From Gammaproteobacteria bacterium (GTDB taxonomy: Bacteria; Pseudomonadota; Gammaproteobacteria; SZUA-152): a DNA stretch of 5,989 nt. Each line of letters begins with the position of its first letter. Position 1 is the stretch's first letter. Shown here one piece after another: positions 1 to 5,989 of the stretch. The stretch spans positions 1 through 5,989 of the forward strand of contig QIGJ01000361.1 in NCBI GenBank assembly GCA_003229995.1, read 5' to 3'. The translations under genes were made by a program, and so were the position numbers. The notes beneath the pieces were generated by a model that saw only the letters and a list, made by a program, of their open reading frames with translations, was not told where the DNA came from and made no database searches.

Positions 1-126
1 ATGATTACGGTAATTTTTGGCTTCAGTTTTTTGTGTTTTTATGCAAAATAGGTATAAACCCCCAATCGAATGAGAGGTGGGTTTGGCCGCGTTGTAAAGG
101 AAGTGATGAATTACCGGAAATAATTT

Positions 127-678
127 ATGAAAATATCAATAATTAATGCCGTTGTTTTTTTTGTTGCGCTGGTAATGCTTGGGCAGGCCACTGCAGGGGA
201 TATTAAAGTCCGAGCCCGGGAACACTTTGATTTTCATGATGTTGCTTTTGGTAGTGGCAGTGGTAGCGCGTATGCCGGTCTAAGCAATACCATTAATGTG
301 TGGTGGGAGAAGCCCAGAATTTACTCAATAGGTTTGGCGTTTAATCCTGTTATTGGGTCAGCTAGGGCAAGTGGTGATTACGACACAAGGCTCAGCAAAA
401 GAATTAAATTAATCATGTTGGGTGTGGAAGGTAAATATTATCATCGTGATATTGCACCCAGCCTGTTTTCACGGGTTGGTCTGGGTTATACACAGTTGGA
501 TACCAAGGGCAGTATCGGTGATATAGACGGTTATCACGTCTATGTCGGTGCAGGCTGGGAATTCGACGTAAAGGGTGTTGGTATTGCCCTGGAAATGGCT
601 TTTCGCCAATCTCGATTAGAACGGGGTGTGATTGTGAACAGTATAACACCTTCAATTGGTGTGCATTTTTATCGTTAA
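127..678 (+). CDS. Small outer-membrane beta-barrel-like protein, function unknown
   Basis: This encodes a 183-residue protein with a clear Sec signal peptide: short basic start (MKIS), hydrophobic core to about residue 20, and an AxA-like site (ATAG) with cleavage near residue 23. The mature part has about eight stretches of alternating hydrophobic and polar residues rich in Gly and aromatics (for example YSIGLAFNPVIG, LFSRVGLGYTQLD, YHVYVGAGWEFDV, NSITPSIGVHFYR). This pattern is typical of small 8-stranded outer-membrane barrels. The last residue is Arg after an aromatic pair (FYR), not the classic terminal Phe. A weak GGA (116-118) lies 8 nt before the ATG. Just upstream, a 5-codon open frame (106-123, MNYRK) follows an AAGGAAG and could be a leader or chance. 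The gene is visibly more A/T-rich than rluD or anmK. I recognise no specific family; barrel topology is inference. Confidence 0.75.
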   Translation: MKISIINAVVFFVALVMLGQATAGDIKVRAREHFDFHDVAFGSGSGSAYAGLSNTINVWWEKPRIYSIGLAFNPVIGSARASGDYDTRLSKRIKLIMLGVEGKYYHRDIAPSLFSRVGLGYTQLDTKGSIGDIDGYHVYVGAGWEFDVKGVGIALEMAFRQSRLERGVIVNSITPSIGVHFYR

Positions 679-1439
679 TTATTCAGTTGCAATACCCGTT
701 GTGCATCTGCGGCGAGGTCATTCAGTTTGAGTTCCTTGTAGGCATCTACCAGCAATTGCAACGCCAAACGTGAAGCCGGGGTGCGTGGAAAATTGCTCAC
801 CACATATTTGGCACGATTGGCGACAGCCACATAAGCACCGCGATTGGCGTAGTAGTTGGCCACATGGATTTCGTGCATAGCCAGATCATTACGTAAATAG
901 CCCATGCGTTTCAGCGCATCTGGCGCATATTGGCTCTCCGGGAATTTTTTGATTAACACCGCGAAATAATCGTAGGATTTTTGTGTTGAGCTGGGGTCGC
1001 GTAAACTGGGGTCCTGCTCCTCGATGAAATTCATGGGGTTATCATTTTTACTGGCACTGGCCAACCCGCGCAAATAGTAGGCGTAATCGACATTGTTGTG
1101 GCGTGGGTGAAGTTTGATAAAACGATCTGCAGAGGCAATGGCCGTGTCCGGTTCGTCAAATTTGAAGTAGGCATAAGCCGTATCCAGCTGCGCCTGCTCG
1201 GCATAACGCCCAAAAGGGTATTTGGCTTCCAGGGTTTCGTAAGTCTCAATGGCGACTTCGTAGTCCTTGGCATTCAATGCCATTTTGGCCTCTTTAAACA
1301 ATTTCTCTGCGCTCCACTTGCTCATGTCATCTTCTTTGTCCGGATTGGCAGCGCAGGCACTCAGCATTAAAACCATAATGGCGACGATGGTTCGCAGCAG
1401 TTTTGTGGATGATGTTTGATTGAGCAAAAAATAGGACAT
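675..1439 (-). CDS. bamD: BamD, outer-membrane protein assembly lipoprotein (ComL/YfiO)
   Basis: BamD is the essential lipoprotein of the BAM complex, which folds beta-barrel proteins into the outer membrane; it sits on the periplasmic face and is built of TPR repeats. From the chosen ATG the product has 254 residues. A signal peptide ends in the lipobox L-S-A-C, with the lipidated Cys at residue 29. TPR-like helices follow, with family-typical stretches such as AKYPFGRYAEQAQLD and HPRHNNVDYAYYLRGL. The frame is open back to an ATG at 1490, but I prefer 1439: it is preceded by CAGG at 9 nt spacing, gives a normal lipoprotein signal length, and leaves room for a leader downstream of the -10 at 1502-1507. 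It is divergent from rluD, as in E. coli. Its TAA overlaps the TAA of the convergent barrel gene, so no terminator separates them. Confidence 0.95.
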   Translation of the reverse strand: MSYFLLNQTSSTKLLRTIVAIMVLMLSACAANPDKEDDMSKWSAEKLFKEAKMALNAKDYEVAIETYETLEAKYPFGRYAEQAQLDTAYAYFKFDEPDTAIASADRFIKLHPRHNNVDYAYYLRGLASASKNDNPMNFIEEQDPSLRDPSSTQKSYDYFAVLIKKFPESQYAPDALKRMGYLRNDLAMHEIHVANYYANRGAYVAVANRAKYVVSNFPRTPASRLALQLLVDAYKELKLNDLAADAQRVLQLNN

Positions 1440-1448
1440 GGTTAAAGA

Positions 1449-1452
1449 CCTG
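1449..1452 (-). promoter_or_regulatory. Ribosome binding site that decides the bamD start
   Basis: Read on the minus strand, this is CAGG, 9 nt before the ATG at 1439-1437. The alternative in-frame ATG at 1490 has no purine-rich motif at useful distance and would add 17 residues before a signal peptide that already looks complete. Confidence 0.5.
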
Positions 1453-1501
1453 AAATAAAAATAAAGCAACAGCTTAAAAAACTGCTGCAAAGATTCGCGC
1501 T

Positions 1502-1507
1502 ATTATA
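1502..1507 (-). promoter_or_regulatory. Candidate -10 box of the bamD promoter
   Basis: On the minus strand this reads TATAAT, a perfect sigma-70 -10 hexamer, with TGCT just before it (close to, but one base off, the extended -10 motif). Initiation about 7 nt downstream would give a leader of roughly 55 nt to the ATG at 1439. No good -35 is visible at 16-18 nt spacing (the region reads GGCAAG or similar). The match is seen; its use as a promoter is inferred. Confidence 0.45.
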
Positions 1508-1530
1508 AGCAGTAATGCCATTTTCTTGCC

Positions 1531-1608
1531 TTTTTGAGTGACTCAGCGTTACAGCTCCCGTCACATGCTCACTATGCGCCTTTCGCTGCGCCTTGATTCA
1601 CTCAAAAA
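1531..1608. repeat. 11-bp perfect inverted repeat around a 56-nt spacer
   Basis: The arms TTTTTGAGTGA (1531-1541) and TCACTCAAAAA (1598-1608) are exact reverse complements. The left arm also begins a short local palindrome, TGAGTGACTCA (1535-1545), which would compete with the long pairing. The spacer contains GCGCC twice (1576-1580 and 1588-1592). No T-tract follows either side in the way an intrinsic terminator needs. It lies between the bamD -10 and the rluD start, so it could be part of the rluD leader, a regulator site, or a dispersed intergenic repeat. No role is shown. Confidence 0.6.
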
Positions 1609-1619
1609 ATTCGGCGAAA

Positions 1620-1661
1620 ATTTTGTTAAAACTATGTTGTTAAAATAATGTTGTTAAAATA
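1620..1661. repeat. 14-bp tandem repeat, two exact copies and one degenerate
   Basis: ATGTTGTTAAAATA occurs exactly at 1634-1647 and 1648-1661. The preceding 14 bases (1620-1633) match at 11 of 14 positions, so it may be three copies, the first decayed. Each copy carries TTAAAAT, which resembles a -10 element, and the array sits 50-90 nt upstream of the rluD ATG. It may therefore duplicate promoter elements, but no well-spaced -35 box is obvious. Confidence 0.65.
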
Positions 1662-1694
1662 ACGATGCATTACTACTTAGCGGCCCCGGCACAC

Positions 1695-1703
1695 AGAGAG
1701 AAA
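1695..1703 (+). promoter_or_regulatory. Ribosome binding site that decides the rluD start
   Basis: The purine run AGAGAGAAA ends 9 nt before the ATG at 1713. The longer in-frame ATG at 1663-1674 region (1665) directly follows the AT-rich tandem repeat, has no such motif, and would add 16 residues that RluD proteins do not have. Confidence 0.5.
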
Positions 1704-1712
1704 GATTATTCC

Positions 1713-2693
1713 ATGGGCGATTCCCAACAACTCAGCGCAGAAATTCCCGAACAACTGGCCGGTGCGCGATTGGACCAGGCTTTGGCCAGTCTGTTCCCGG
1801 ATTATTCCCGCGCACGCCTGCAACGTTGGATTAAAGATGGCCACGTTACCGTAGATGGCAAGCAGCTGCGTCCCCGGGATGTGGTGCATGGCGGTGAACA
1901 GGTATCGCTGACCGTGGTGTTGGCCGAGGAGACTCACTGGATGCCGCAACCGTTACCGCTGGATATCATTTTTGAAGATGAGGCGGTGTTGGTGATCAAT
2001 AAACCTGCGGGTCTGGTAGTACACCCAGGAGCGGGCAACCCGCACAGCACGTTGAGCAATGCGTTGCTGCACCACGCCCCGGAACTGGAAAGCGTGCCTC
2101 GTGCCGGTATTGTGCATCGTATCGATAAGGACACCAGTGGGTTGCTGGTGGTAGCGCGCACACTGGTAGCACAAAAATCCCTGGTGGAACAACTACAGGC
2201 GCGTGCTTTTGAACGCCAGTATCAAGCGGTGGTGATGGGTGTGATGACTGCGGGCGGTACAGTGGATGCGTCCATTGGCCGTCATCCCGTCAACCGTACA
2301 CGACAGGCAGTAGTGACCATAGAAGGCTCATCCAGCGGCAAGGCGGCCATTACCCACTATCGTGTGGCCGAGCGTTTTCGTGTGCATACGCTGGTCAACG
2401 TCAAATTGGAAACGGGTCGCACCCATCAGATTCGGGTACACATGGCGCACATCCACTACCCACTGGTGGGTGACCCGGTCTATGGCGGGCGTCTGCGCAT
2501 TCCACCTGCTGCGACGCCGGAGTTAGACAAGGTGCTGCGCACGTTCAAACGGCAAGCTCTGCACGCCGCGAATCTTGGCTTCGTTCACCCACTCAGCGGC
2601 GAATCAGTGAGCTGGCAAGCCGAATTGCCCGAAGACATGCAACAACTGCTGGCTGCCTGTCGTCAGGATATGATCGCTGCTGCCGAGGCATGA
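1713..2693 (+). CDS. rluD: RluD, 23S rRNA pseudouridine(1911/1915/1917) synthase
   Basis: RluD converts three uridines in helix 69 of 23S rRNA to pseudouridine and supports late assembly of the 50S subunit. From the chosen ATG the product has 326 residues, the usual length. An S4 RNA-binding domain lies at the N-terminus (about residues 10-70: ARLDQALASLFPDYSRARLQ, then RWIKDGHVTVDG). The RluA-type synthase domain follows, with INKPAGLVVHPG and the catalytic motif HRIDKDTSGLLVVA. Its Asp is residue 138, matching Asp139 of the E. coli enzyme. GRTHQIRVHMAHI and the GDPVYGG motif are also intact. A frame extension back to 1665 exists but lacks a ribosome site. It is divergent from bamD, and its TGA overlaps the pgeF ATG (ATGA, 2690-2693), so the two are probably co-transcribed and translationally coupled. 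Confidence 0.96.
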   Translation: MGDSQQLSAEIPEQLAGARLDQALASLFPDYSRARLQRWIKDGHVTVDGKQLRPRDVVHGGEQVSLTVVLAEETHWMPQPLPLDIIFEDEAVLVINKPAGLVVHPGAGNPHSTLSNALLHHAPELESVPRAGIVHRIDKDTSGLLVVARTLVAQKSLVEQLQARAFERQYQAVVMGVMTAGGTVDASIGRHPVNRTRQAVVTIEGSSSGKAAITHYRVAERFRVHTLVNVKLETGRTHQIRVHMAHIHYPLVGDPVYGGRLRIPPAATPELDKVLRTFKRQALHAANLGFVHPLSGESVSWQAELPEDMQQLLAACRQDMIAAAEA

Positions 2694-3432
2694 ATCTGTT
2701 GATTCCAGACTGGCCTGCACCCGCTAGAGTGCGTTCTGCCAGCAGCACGCGACAGGGTGGAATGAGTCAGGCACCGTTTGACAGTCTCAACCTTGCTTTG
2801 CATGTGAATGACCAGATGGCCGATGTTGCGGGTAACCGCCGACGATTTGCAGAAAAGCTTGCGTTACCCGGCGAACCGCACTGGCTCACTCAAGTGCATG
2901 GTACGACAGTGGTCGATCTCGATGACGTTTTGGGTGAATTGCCTGATGCTGATGCCAGTACCACGCGTATTGCAAACACCGTTTGTGTCGTACTGACCGC
3001 AGATTGTCTGCCAGTACTGTTTTGTAACCGTAGCGGCACACAAATCGCTGCCGCACATGCGGGGTGGCGGGGGTTGGCCGCTGGAATACTGGAAACCACG
3101 GTGGCGACCTTCACTGCACCACCAGAAGAAATTCTCGCTTGGCTGGGCCCGGCCATCACAAGCTTTTGAAGTGGGAGATGAGGTGAGACAAGTCTTTTGT
3201 GATGTTGGCTCGGCTGCGGACATGGCCTTTATAGCGACGCGCTCTAGGCATTGGAAAGCTGACCTTGGCCAGCTGGCCCGGCAACATTTGGCGCGAGTTG
3301 GTGTTAATAACGTGTACGGTGGCGACCATTGTACTTTCAGTGAAGCAGATGATTTTTATTCCTTTCGTCGTGACGGCGATACTGGGCGTATGGCTAATAT
3401 GGATCGAAACAACAGGCAAAAACAGCAGGTAG
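2690..3432 (+). pseudogene. pgeF: Frameshifted pgeF (YfiH/DUF152, peptidoglycan editing factor)
   Basis: Intact PgeF (YfiH, multicopper-laccase-like fold) is a cytoplasmic enzyme that removes UDP-MurNAc carrying L-Ser in place of L-Ala; relatives also act on purine nucleosides. The first frame (2690-3169) gives 159 residues and keeps the metal ligands: His70 (QVHG), Cys106 (TADCLPVL) and His123 (AAHAGWRG), equivalent to His71, Cys107 and His124 of E. coli. It runs to LGPAI and then stops early at a TGA. The family continues in the next frame from 3159 (QAFEVGDEVRQVF ... GGDHCTFSE ... RRDGDTGRMAN, to 3398). A second switch at 3399 gives WIETTGKNSR and a TAG at 3430-3432. Each junction lacks about two codons and has one spare base. 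Joined with two codons restored per junction, the product would be about 251 residues, close to the normal size. There are no other lesions, so the break is recent or a sequence error. Confidence 0.85.
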
Positions 3433-3462
3433 ATAAAGGTTCGGATGGTTTTTTTTGGGGAT

Positions 3463-4581
3463 TCACCCCGGAAAAATCCCACCCAGCACCACAGGGTGGT
3501 GTGCGCCGGTCACTCCGGGCAGGTTTCCCGGACGATAAGCCAGTGTTTCCCGTGCCAACCAGGCAAAGGCTACGGCTTCCATCCATTCTGCGGGCAGGCC
3601 GTAATCATCACTGGTTTTTACGGTTGTTGATGCCAGTTTTTTCACGATGCGTTGCATTAAATCGGTATTACGTACACCTCCGCCACACACCACCAGCTCT
3701 ATCGCTTCTGCGGCATATTTTTTGATGGCATCGGTAATGCTGGTGGCGGTGAGTTCGCTCAATGTGGCTTGCACATCCACGGGCGTGAGAGTGTGTTTAT
3801 ATGCGTTGAGATATTGCTGTAACCAGGCCAGATTAAAATATTCGCGCCCGGTAGATTTGGGTGGGGGCAACTGGAAAAAGCGGTCTTTTAACAGGGTGTC
3901 TAACAAGTGTAAATTTACGGTGCCGGAAGCAGCCCACTGGCCGTCGTGGTCGCAAGGTTGCTGTTGCTGTTGCTGCTGAATCCAGCTGTCCAGCAAGATA
4001 TTGCCAGGGCCGGTATCGAAGCCGGAGACGGGTGTTTTTGTGTCCGTTGGCAGTAAGGTTACATTGGCCATGCCACCGATGTTGAGAATGGCCCGGGTCT
4101 GTGTGTCAGTACTGAAAAAGGCAGCATGAAAGGCAGGTACCAGTGGCGCACCCTGTCCACCGACGGTCATGTCGCGTCGGCGGAAATCGGCTACCGTAGT
4201 GATGCCGGTCAATTCGGCAATGGTGTTGGGGTCACCGATTTGCAGGGTGAAACGTTTTCCTTTTTCCAGTCCGGGGCGATGGCGAATGGTTTGTCCGTGA
4301 CTGCCGATAGCGTGAATTTGTGTGGCGTCAATGCCTGTGTCGGCTAATAGTTGTTTGACGGCTGCGGCAAAGGTATTACCCAATACAATATCCAGCTGTC
4401 CCATGCGGTCGATTTCATTGTTGCCCGGTGTACACAGGGCGAGAATATCATTACGCAACGATTGGCTCAGGGGGTAGTTGATGGCGTGGTGTAAAACAGG
4501 TCGTTCATCGGGAAAGCTGACCAGTGCTGCATCAATGGCATCGAGACTGGTCCCGGACATAAGTCCGATGTAGTGCTTCAT
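3463..4581 (-). CDS. anmK: AnmK, anhydro-N-acetylmuramic acid kinase
   Basis: AnmK takes 1,6-anhydro-MurNAc from peptidoglycan turnover, opens the anhydro ring and phosphorylates it with ATP to MurNAc-6-phosphate, which MurQ processes further; it is cytoplasmic. The product is 372 residues, full length for the family. Visible motifs are the N-terminal GLMSGTSLDAID, GSHGQTIRH, the GDPNTIA and ADFRRRD stretches, LNIGGMANVT, GFDTGPGN with the likely catalytic Asp189 (Asp182 in the Pseudomonas enzyme), VVCGGGVRN, and PAEWMEAVAFAWLA with the conserved Glu pair. A run of seven Gln (residues 202-208) follows the Asp motif and is unusual. Its ATG overlaps the TGA of the upstream peptidase gene (ATGA, 4578-4581), and no Shine-Dalgarno motif is visible before it, so its translation probably depends on the peptidase gene. 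It converges on pgeF. Confidence 0.96.
   Translation of the reverse strand: MKHYIGLMSGTSLDAIDAALVSFPDERPVLHHAINYPLSQSLRNDILALCTPGNNEIDRMGQLDIVLGNTFAAAVKQLLADTGIDATQIHAIGSHGQTIRHRPGLEKGKRFTLQIGDPNTIAELTGITTVADFRRRDMTVGGQGAPLVPAFHAAFFSTDTQTRAILNIGGMANVTLLPTDTKTPVSGFDTGPGNILLDSWIQQQQQQQPCDHDGQWAASGTVNLHLLDTLLKDRFFQLPPPKSTGREYFNLAWLQQYLNAYKHTLTPVDVQATLSELTATSITDAIKKYAAEAIELVVCGGGVRNTDLMQRIVKKLASTTVKTSDDYGLPAEWMEAVAFAWLARETLAYRPGNLPGVTGAHHPVVLGGIFPG
3958..3978. repeat. CAG/CAA repeat encoding seven glutamines in anmK
   Basis: On the plus strand seven TTG or CTG triplets stand in a row, in mixed order. On the minus strand they read CAG and CAA and encode Gln202-208 of AnmK. This is a short triplet repeat, and the mixed codons make it less prone to slippage than a pure CAG run. 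Confidence 0.7.
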
Positions 4582-5989
4582 GGTTTCTGGTGTCGTGTTT
4601 CTTGTTCTTTGTCACGCTCATTTAACGCCACAGTGGTACGTTGCAGTACGTCGAGCAGTGCGATCAGGCTGCGGGATTTGTCGAGAAAGTCAGCCTTGTA
4701 TTTTTTCTTGATCGGTGCGGCATCCGGCAGTTTAACGGTCAGTGGATTGCGGTGTACGCCGTTAACGCGGAACTCATAATGTAAATGCGGCCCGGTGGAG
4801 CGACCGGTGCTGCCGACATAGCCGATGGTTTGTCCCTGTCGTACGCGTTTGCCACGACGCATGCCGGGTTTGATACGTGACATGTGTGCGTACAGCGTGC
4901 TGTATTTACCACCGTGTTGAATGATCACTGTTTTGCCGTAACCCCCTTTGCGCCCAGCGTGAATCAGTTTGCCATCCCCGGCAGCTTTGATGGGGGTACC
5001 GGTAGGTGCTGCGTAATCAACACCATGGTGGCTTTTTTTCCTTTTCAGTGTGGGGTGGTAACGCTTACCGAAGCGGGAGCTGATACGGGTGAAGTCTACC
5101 GGGGTGCGGATAAATGCCTTGCGCATGCTGCGGCCGTCAGGCGAATAATAATCGGATTGGTCGCTGGCATCGGTATAACGCAGGGCGCGATAGCTTTTGC
5201 CGCGATTGACAAATTCGGCGGCGAGAATATTGCCATCACGTTTTTTCTGTCCATCGAGAAAAAGTTCTTCATACACCAGGGTAAAATGGTCACCGTTGCG
5301 GATGTCTAACACGAAATCGATATCCCAGCCGAAGATGCCCGCCAGTTCCATAATCAGGTTGTCCGACAGGCCTGCGGCCTGACCAGCGAGAAACAGCGAA
5401 GAATCAATCACCCCAGTAGCATTGGTGACACGGGCTTCCATTTGCCGGGTGTCGGTTGTCGCTGAAAAATTACCGTCGGCATCACGGTTTACTTTCAGCG
5501 TGCTGAGGTCATCTATTTTATAGATCAGTTGTTGCAGCTTGCCGTTATCAATGCCGAACTCAAACTGTTGTCCGGGCATCAGCCGTTTAAGTGCGACAGT
5601 GGATTTGTCGCTGCGCATGATTTGGTCCAGTTCCTGCGGGCTTAATCCCTGTTGGGCAAAAATCAGTGCCAAGTTATCACCGCTTTTGACGGTGGCTGTT
5701 TTCCAGTCGATGTTTGACTGGGTGGGTTCAGTAGGGCGGAGGGGAGGGGCTGTTGCGGTTTTTCCATCGGGAATGGGGAGTGGCAGGGTAATGCGCGTTT
5801 GTGCGGAAGTTGTTGTCGATGGTGTTGCTGCTGATAGTGTTGATGGTGTTGCGGCTGCTTCAAGCGGTGTGTGGGCATTGGCGTGCGTATCTCTGGTACT
5901 GTCGGCCATTAGCACAAAAATACTGATGATTATAGTTAGACTTGTAGCCAATCCTATCCAGTGTGTTTTGCGATTGATCAGATTGCCAG
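4578..5989 (-). CDS. MepM-like M23 peptidoglycan endopeptidase (5' end cut by window)
   Basis: This is an M23 (LytM-type) zinc metallopeptidase expected to cut peptide cross-links of peptidoglycan in the periplasm. The frame has no stop up to the right edge, so the true start lies outside; a TTG at 5951 is only the first start-like codon inside. Numbered from that TTG: a hydrophobic segment (about -4 to 15, WIGLATSLTIIISIFVLM) preceded by NRK looks like a membrane anchor. A Thr/Pro/Ala-rich linker spans residues 25-80. A LysM/OapA-like domain follows (about 84-155, SGDNLALIFAQQGLS), then a middle domain (about 180-285), then the M23 domain (about 285-405). Zinc ligands are present: His308 and Asp312 in HHGVD, and His391 in HLHYE; His356 (YAHMS) and His389 are also kept. 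The architecture matches MepM/YebA, but relatives share it, so I leave the symbol blank. It overlaps anmK by 4 nt. Confidence 0.92.
   Translation of the reverse strand, partial: GNLINRKTHWIGLATSLTIIISIFVLMADSTRDTHANAHTPLEAAATPSTLSAATPSTTTSAQTRITLPLPIPDGKTATAPPLRPTEPTQSNIDWKTATVKSGDNLALIFAQQGLSPQELDQIMRSDKSTVALKRLMPGQQFEFGIDNGKLQQLIYKIDDLSTLKVNRDADGNFSATTDTRQMEARVTNATGVIDSSLFLAGQAAGLSDNLIMELAGIFGWDIDFVLDIRNGDHFTLVYEELFLDGQKKRDGNILAAEFVNRGKSYRALRYTDASDQSDYYSPDGRSMRKAFIRTPVDFTRISSRFGKRYHPTLKRKKSHHGVDYAAPTGTPIKAAGDGKLIHAGRKGGYGKTVIIQHGGKYSTLYAHMSRIKPGMRRGKRVRQGQTIGYVGSTGRSTGPHLHYEFRVNGVHRNPLTVKLPDAAPIKKKYKADFLDKSRSLIALLDVLQRTTVALNERDKEQETRHQKP
5808..5855 (-). repeat. 24-bp imperfect tandem repeat in the peptidase linker
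   Basis: Two adjacent 24-bp units encode AATPSTLS and AATPSTTT in the low-complexity linker between the membrane anchor and the LysM-like domain of the M23 peptidase. It keeps the frame and is probably a neutral linker-length variation. Confidence 0.6.

Noticed and set aside
1..51. 16-codon open frame starting at base 1 (MITVIFGF...)
   Set aside because: Very short, with no visible ribosome site or upstream context; probably chance.
31..58. Promoter TTGTGT (31-36) and TATAAA (53-58) for the barrel gene
   Set aside because: The -10 is fair and the spacing is 16 nt, but the -35 matches only 3 of 6 bases in an AT-rich leader where chance matches are common; not strong enough to list.
1098..1370. 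90-codon plus-strand open frame opposite bamD
   Set aside because: It is a shadow of the conserved TPR-coding sequence, with no family resemblance.
3150..3170. Programmed ribosomal frameshift as explanation of the pgeF break
   Set aside because: No slippery heptamer or downstream pseudoknot is apparent, conserved residues are missing at the junction, and a second break occurs near the C-terminus.
3443..3480. Hairpin between pgeF and anmK (GGGG-ATTCA-CCCC with a T8 before and A5 after) as a bidirectional terminator
   Set aside because: On both strands the T-run precedes the stem and A residues follow it, the wrong order for an intrinsic terminator. Part of it is also the anmK C-terminal coding sequence.
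3487..3501. Perfect 6-bp hairpin CACCAC-AGG-GTGGTG
   Set aside because: It lies inside the anmK 3' end and encodes the conserved HHPVVLGG-type C-terminus, so the symmetry is explained by coding.
3433..3725. Continuation of the middle pgeF frame as a 222-residue plus-strand open frame
   Set aside because: After about 3398 it loses all similarity to PgeF and runs antisense through anmK; it is a chance extension.
4884..5309. 141-codon plus-strand open frame opposite the M23 peptidase gene
   Set aside because: It is antisense to the middle and catalytic domains of a well-supported gene, with no recognisable domain or ribosome site.

Overview
The window looks like chromosomal DNA from a gammaproteobacterium. 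The best evidence is the divergent pair bamD / rluD followed by pgeF (yfiH), an order known from Escherichia coli and Pseudomonas, together with a MepM-like M23 peptidase gene overlapping anmK, a pairing known from Pseudomonas-type genomes. The genus cannot be fixed from the sequence alone. No phage, IS element, CRISPR array, tRNA or rRNA gene is visible.

Layout. 1-126 is an AT-rich leader. 127-678 (+) encodes a small secreted beta-barrel-like outer-membrane protein of unknown function. It meets bamD (675-1439, -) tail to tail, and the two stop codons overlap. 1440-1712 is the divergent control region between bamD and rluD. It holds a perfect -10 hexamer facing bamD, an 11-bp inverted repeat around a 56-nt loop, and a 14-bp tandem repeat. 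rluD (1713-2693, +) overlaps pgeF (2690-about 3432, +) by ATGA. pgeF is broken by two frame changes. After a short gap come two genes on the minus strand: anmK (3463-4581), overlapped by ATGA at its start by a MepM-like M23 endopeptidase gene (4578 to beyond the right edge). The peptidase gene is cut by the window end, and its reading frame is open to the last base.

Functions. BamD and the barrel protein belong to the outer membrane: BamD is part of the machine that folds barrels. RluD makes the pseudouridines of helix 69 in 23S rRNA. PgeF, AnmK and the M23 enzyme all concern peptidoglycan: editing of mis-made precursors, recycling of anhydro-MurNAc, and cleavage of cross-links. In E. coli clpB follows pgeF; here the convergent peptidase-anmK pair sits there, so a conserved block appears to end at this point.

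The main anomaly is pgeF. The gene reads well in three consecutive frames, and each junction lacks about two expected codons and leaves one surplus base, as a 5-nt deletion would. This is either a recent pseudogene or a sequence or assembly error. I see no convincing new biological system. The bamD-rluD intergenic block is the least explained stretch.
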